A stretch of DNA of 64,000 nucleotides, from positions 30,874 through 94,873 of the forward strand of contig NZ_AUJG01000010.1 in the NCBI RefSeq assembly GCF_000424105.1, written 5' to 3'. Below, piece by piece: positions 60,266 to 64,000 of this stretch. The stretch is from Lachnospira multipara ATCC 19207 (GTDB lineage: Bacteria > Bacillota > Clostridia > Lachnospirales > Lachnospiraceae). The translations under genes and the position numbers were made by a program. How positions within the stretch are numbered: position 1 is the stretch's first letter; each line of letters begins with the position of its first letter. Below the pieces are notes generated by a model. The model ran no database searches. It was not told the DNA's origin and saw only the letters and a list, made by a program, of their open reading frames with translations.

Positions 60266-63200
60266 ATGATTAGACTTAAAAACTTTTTTAAGAAAGCACT
60301 AGCCTGTGCCTTAGTAGCCACAACTGTTATCACGACTAATTTTACATATAACAGTACTCTTACTATGGCAGCAAATGAAACTACTGAGGAAACATTTTTT
60401 GAAGATGTTAATTTGTCCGATTTTTACAATTGGAAAAAGGGTATTTATCAAAGCAATGGTCATTATGATGCATGGAATTCATTTCTATCAACAAAGGAGT
60501 ATATGAGGGTTACTCCTGGAGAAGTTTATAAAATTTCTTGTTCAAGCTCTAATTATTACATAGTTGTGTCTCAGTTTGATGCGGATTTTAACATAGTTAG
60601 TTATGATGATACTATCTATGATGGTTCGGAGGTGATAATTAAGGACACAACAAAGTATGTGACAGTTTCTATTTACAATCCATCGAATTATTCAATGACG
60701 TACACTAGATTTTCTGATCTTTTTGCAGAGGGTTTTACAATAAGCCAGGAAAAAATCACGGACTACTCTAGTGATGTTAGCAAGACAAATCTTAATAATC
60801 CGGGACTTTGGAAGCGAGGTCTTATAAGTACTGACGGTTCTAAGATTCTTAATTACACATCTTATATGTGCCTTAGAAATCTAGTAACTGTGGACCCTTC
60901 AAAGACCTACGTTTACAAAACTAATATTAGTTCTCTTCGCTTAATTATTAATGAATTAGATGAGAATGAAAATGTAATTCAAAGGGATGAAATCACAAAC
61001 AAGTCTACAATAAGTTTTAATGAAAAAACAAAATATCTTAGTATTTCAGCCTACAATGCTAGCGATTATAGCTTAACCATTGGACAGTTTAGATATTATC
61101 TTGAGAATTCAACTTATAGTTTAAGTCTTCAAGCTACAGAAAATGCTAGTGAGGAGGAAAATACAAAGACTCCTGAGGAAACACCAAGCACTGAGCCTGA
61201 AACTCCAGAGCAGGCAGTAGATGAGGATTTAGTAGTTAATGAAAATGTACTTACTAGTCTAGATTCTAGTCTTGAATGGGTGGCTGGAACTTTTGATGAA
61301 AAGGGACAAGTTAAAGATATTAATGATTATATTCGACTTGATAGTTATTATTTAGTAAATCAGGGATCTATAAAAATAACAATGCCAAACAATTTCCTAC
61401 GTCTTATTATTAATGAATATGATGAGAATAAGAACTTCATAAAGTCGGTGGACTTAGGTAATTGTGACATTTTCACAGCAGATGAATCTGCAAAATATGT
61501 AACTTACAGTCTTTACGAATACTCTTGTGAGGAAGTTTTAGAGCTTGAGACTAGCGTGTTAATTAGTCATATTGATACAGCAATTGATTTTACAGTGATT
61601 GAGGATCTTGAAGCTATTAGAGAGGATGCTGAGAGCTTAACAAGTGAGGTTCACAAGGGCACTTTAAGTAATTCCTCAAATTACAGATATGGTCACTACT
61701 ATTCTTGGGGCGGCTATTATGAGCAGGCTTCAGGGGTTTACTGTACTAGAAATAAATATGCTATTCAGGCAGACAAAACTTATTATTTAAATGTTAACGA
61801 TTCCCGCATGCAGCTTGCTCTAGTGGAATACGATTCTGAGGGTAATACTATTAGATATGTGGATCATTTAACTAATGGTAGTAAGTATGAGCCTTCCCAA
61901 AATGCTTGCTATGTAGCCTTTAACCTATCTTCTAGCGTTTGGGGCGTGGATGTTTTAGGACTACTTGATGCAGGACTTACAATCGATTTAAATACGGAGT
62001 ATTACTGCACGGGTCTTGAAAGCGTTGATATTGAGGATTTTGATTTTGCAGATTTTACAAATTACCAGATGGGAAGTTTTTCAAGCACTGGTTTTAATGT
62101 AAGTGCCGATAGCCTTGCAACTAGCTGTTATCTTGATCTTTCAAAGGCAGCAGACACTTATAGAGTTAATTTAGATAACCATTATTTACGAATGACAATT
62201 GTGGAATATACAGAAGATGGAACTTATGTAAAGACAACTAGTTTCCAGTCTGGGGAGATGTTTACACCAGATGATACAACAGCTTACATAGGAGTTTATA
62301 TTAAGAGAAACACTTCAAATTATACTGAAAGCGATTACAGAACATTTTTCAATGACAAACAAACTGTTAGTTTAACAGAATTTACAAGCTATAAACACAA
62401 CACAACAATGAATGCTATTTCAGCTACAGAATTTATGAACACTATGAATGTGGGCTGGAACCTAGGTAATTCCCTTGATTCTCATTATGGTGATAGAACA
62501 GGCACTGGGGTTTTAAATCAGGAGACAACTTGGGGAAATATCGTAATAACTGAGGATTTAATTGAATATGTTAAGGCTCAGGGATTTAACACAATTAGAA
62601 TTCCAGTAACTTGGTATTACAATACTTATACTGATGAAAATGGTAATCTTAAGGTAATTGATGACTGGTTTGAAAGAGTTCAAACTGTTGTAGATTACGC
62701 AATTAAAAATGACATGTATGTAATTTTAAATACTCACCATGAGCAGCCAATTATTTATGCTGGTACTTCAGAGGACAGCTTTAATCAGGTTTTATCAGAC
62801 GCCGAGGATCTTTGGACAGAGATTGCAACTTACTTTGCAGACTATGATGAACATTTGATTTTTGAGAGTTACAACGAGGTTGATAATGTGGCTCTTAGCT
62901 GGAATTACAGTGATACAGCTGCTAATCAAATGAACCAGTTAAATCAGCTTTTCGTTGATACAGTTAGAGCAACTGGTGGAAATAATTCAGAAAGACTTTT
63001 AATTGTTCCTACCCTACTGGATGGTTACGAAAGTAGCTTTAGAGATACATTTTCATTACCAACAGATAGCGCAGCGGATAAGTTAATCGTGGAGGTTCAC
63101 GACTACTCTACAGCCTTTGACCAGGATATTGATTCTTTATTTGAACCAATTTCAAACTGGTCTGCAGAAATTGGCGCACCAGTAATTATTGGCGAATTTG

Positions 63201-63844
63201 GTACTAAGCCTAACTACTCTCCTAGCGAATACAGAGCTGAGGCCGCAAGTAATTACGTAGCTCGTGCAGCGGCTTATGGTATAAAATGTGTCTACTGGGA
63301 TGACGGTAACTTAAATAATTACGGCCTTGTAAACCGTGTGGATTACAGCCAGTCAAATACAGAGGTTTTATCAGCTATTGTAAATGCAGCAGCTTATGAG
63401 ACTTCAAATAAAACAACTTACGATTCAATGGATAGCTTTGTTTGGATGAGCTTGAATCAGTCAACCGGCGCCCTAAAGGAAGATAAATACTGGGGCACTA
63501 TTGTTACTGATATTGATGGAAAGGGCGTTGAGATTCCAGAGGGGGCCGAATATTTAACAGTGCTTTTATCAGTAACTGGCGAGTTCTATCAAGCAAGAGT
63601 ACACTACGTTCACTTCTATGATAAGAACATGAACGTCCTTCAAACAAACAACTCTTCTTCAGGAAATCTAATGGCAACCTACACTATTCCTAAGGGTGCA
63701 AAGTATGTCCGTGTGGGAATTAACAATAGCTACATGGCTTGTAAGGAGCAAATGTATGCAAGCTACTTTAATTCAGGACTACTCTCTCTCACACTTGGTT
63801 TTGTGGATTTAGATGATAGCGGCAGCTACGTGAAGGTGGAGTAG
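60266..63844 (+). CDS. Secreted GH5 endoglucanase with six repeated accessory modules
   Basis: A 1192-residue exported enzyme. Order: signal peptide (1 to about 35), modules 1 and 2 (about 46-160, 170-285), a Thr/Pro/Glu linker (about 291-325), modules 3, 4 and 5 (about 329-445, 460-575, 589-703), GH5 catalytic barrel (about 719-1045), module 6 (about 1052-1192). The barrel has MNVGWNLGNSLDSHY, NTIRIPVTWYYN, NTHHEQP, acid/base Glu871 in SYNEVDN and nucleophile Glu977 in IIGEFGTKP, nearest to the GH5_4-type cellulases/xyloglucanases. The six modules share a pattern (W-x-x-G near the start, then strands with LRLxIxExDExxN...F-T-P-D..AxYVxxSxY) not assigned to a CBM family by eye. Start follows AGGAGG. 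Confidence 0.9.
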   Translation: MIRLKNFFKKALACALVATTVITTNFTYNSTLTMAANETTEETFFEDVNLSDFYNWKKGIYQSNGHYDAWNSFLSTKEYMRVTPGEVYKISCSSSNYYIVVSQFDADFNIVSYDDTIYDGSEVIIKDTTKYVTVSIYNPSNYSMTYTRFSDLFAEGFTISQEKITDYSSDVSKTNLNNPGLWKRGLISTDGSKILNYTSYMCLRNLVTVDPSKTYVYKTNISSLRLIINELDENENVIQRDEITNKSTISFNEKTKYLSISAYNASDYSLTIGQFRYYLENSTYSLSLQATENASEEENTKTPEETPSTEPETPEQAVDEDLVVNENVLTSLDSSLEWVAGTFDEKGQVKDINDYIRLDSYYLVNQGSIKITMPNNFLRLIINEYDENKNFIKSVDLGNCDIFTADESAKYVTYSLYEYSCEEVLELETSVLISHIDTAIDFTVIEDLEAIREDAESLTSEVHKGTLSNSSNYRYGHYYSWGGYYEQASGVYCTRNKYAIQADKTYYLNVNDSRMQLALVEYDSEGNTIRYVDHLTNGSKYEPSQNACYVAFNLSSSVWGVDVLGLLDAGLTIDLNTEYYCTGLESVDIEDFDFADFTNYQMGSFSSTGFNVSADSLATSCYLDLSKAADTYRVNLDNHYLRMTIVEYTEDGTYVKTTSFQSGEMFTPDDTTAYIGVYIKRNTSNYTESDYRTFFNDKQTVSLTEFTSYKHNTTMNAISATEFMNTMNVGWNLGNSLDSHYGDRTGTGVLNQETTWGNIVITEDLIEYVKAQGFNTIRIPVTWYYNTYTDENGNLKVIDDWFERVQTVVDYAIKNDMYVILNTHHEQPIIYAGTSEDSFNQVLSDAEDLWTEIATYFADYDEHLIFESYNEVDNVALSWNYSDTAANQMNQLNQLFVDTVRATGGNNSERLLIVPTLLDGYESSFRDTFSLPTDSAADKLIVEVHDYSTAFDQDIDSLFEPISNWSAEIGAPVIIGEFGTKPNYSPSEYRAEAASNYVARAAAYGIKCVYWDDGNLNNYGLVNRVDYSQSNTEVLSAIVNAAAYETSNKTTYDSMDSFVWMSLNQSTGALKEDKYWGTIVTDIDGKGVEIPEGAEYLTVLLSVTGEFYQARVHYVHFYDKNMNVLQTNNSSSGNLMATYTIPKGAKYVRVGINNSYMACKEQMYASYFNSGLLSLTLGFVDLDDSGSYVKVE

Positions 63845-63857
63845 ACGGCGGGCTTGT

Positions 63858-64000
63858 GTAAAGCGGACATTCGGAATCCGCTTCGCTACTTCCTCATGAT
63901 CTGTCAGAAGGGGCTTTAACCCCTTCTGACACTAGTAAGCTTTATACCCCCGCTTAAAGCTTACGCTTTTGAAGCGGGGGATTGCTTACACTGCGTTCAA
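63858..64000 (-). repeat. Multi-hairpin intergenic element (family 2), copy 2
   Basis: The reverse complement of this segment matches 4553-4716 almost base for base, from TTGAACGCAG at the window edge to TCCGCTTTAC. Hairpins CCCCCGCTT/AAGCGGGGG, TGTCAGAAGGGG/CCCCTTCTGACA and AAGCGGA/TCCGCTT are kept. The segment with GTGGCAC/GTGCCAC and the 3' strand of the closing helix is missing. The element reaches the window end and may extend beyond it. Confidence 0.88.

Overview
The window is an AT-rich stretch of a Gram-positive chromosome whose gene content and style point to the Lachnospiraceae, and to a plant-polysaccharide degrader of the Butyrivibrio/Pseudobutyrivibrio/Lachnospira kind. The support is a secreted PL9 pectate lyase with poly-Ser linkers and a ricin-type module, a large secreted GH5 glucanase, meso-diaminopimelate dehydrogenase, a FucO-type propanediol oxidoreductase, many c-di-GMP enzymes, GGAGG ribosome-binding sites and T-rich Rho-independent terminators. 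The genus is an inference. No phage, insertion sequence, integrase or CRISPR array was recognised.

Layout. 0-2.2 kb: end of a fatty-acid synthesis operon (fabG end, fabF, fabZ), with a three-unit hairpin repeat between fabG and fabF. 2.2-9.1 kb: a MarR regulator, a PepD-type dipeptidase, a PAS/GGDEF/EAL protein, an NmrA-like reductase and proA. 9.1-13.5 kb: MarR regulator plus heterodimeric ABC exporter. 13.6-17.8 kb: HD-GYP protein, then a zinc/cadmium operon (SmtB-like sensor, HMA protein, P-type ATPase). 18-20.3 kb: PL9 pectate lyase. 20.5-27 kb: pyridoxal kinase/EamA/PH-domain operon, MATE-MarR operon, and a LysR gene divergent from a MetE-like gene. 27-36 kb: Ktr potassium uptake, alanine racemase, MacB-like ABC transporter, MATE pump, TtcA-like protein. 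36-45.3 kb (mostly minus strand): a frameshifted small gene, Fic protein, amidase, SseB-like protein, asparaginase-like lipoprotein without the catalytic residues, carAB with a leader attenuator. 45.5-48.5 kb: a three-gene unit (degenerate ABC ATPase, membrane protein, Asp-box exported protein). 48.7-52 kb: PAP2 protein, barnase/barstar pair, aminotransferase. 52-52.8 kb: tRNA-Gly(GCC) in a repeat-rich gene-free region. 52.8-60.1 kb: ddh, HAD phosphatase, fucO with a Rex-like operator, histidine phosphatase, two tandem membrane GGDEF proteins, an orphan response regulator. 60.3-63.8 kb: GH5 glucanase with six copies of one accessory module.

How it fits together. The secreted PL9 and GH5 enzymes would attack pectin and beta-glucan. 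FucO could reduce lactaldehyde from deoxy-sugars (rhamnose, fucose) and is placed under apparent redox control. Four c-di-GMP turnover proteins suggest surface or adhesion control. Several efflux and metal operons have a local regulator with a visible palindromic operator.

Most worth a second look: two unrelated families of multi-hairpin intergenic elements (one at 181-400 and 52.2 kb with compensatory base changes, one at 4.55 kb and inverted at 63.86 kb); a 78-bp direct repeat carrying the 3' end of tRNA-Gly; the repeated module of the GH5 enzyme; the degenerate ABC/Asp-box cluster; and the asparaginase-like lipoprotein.
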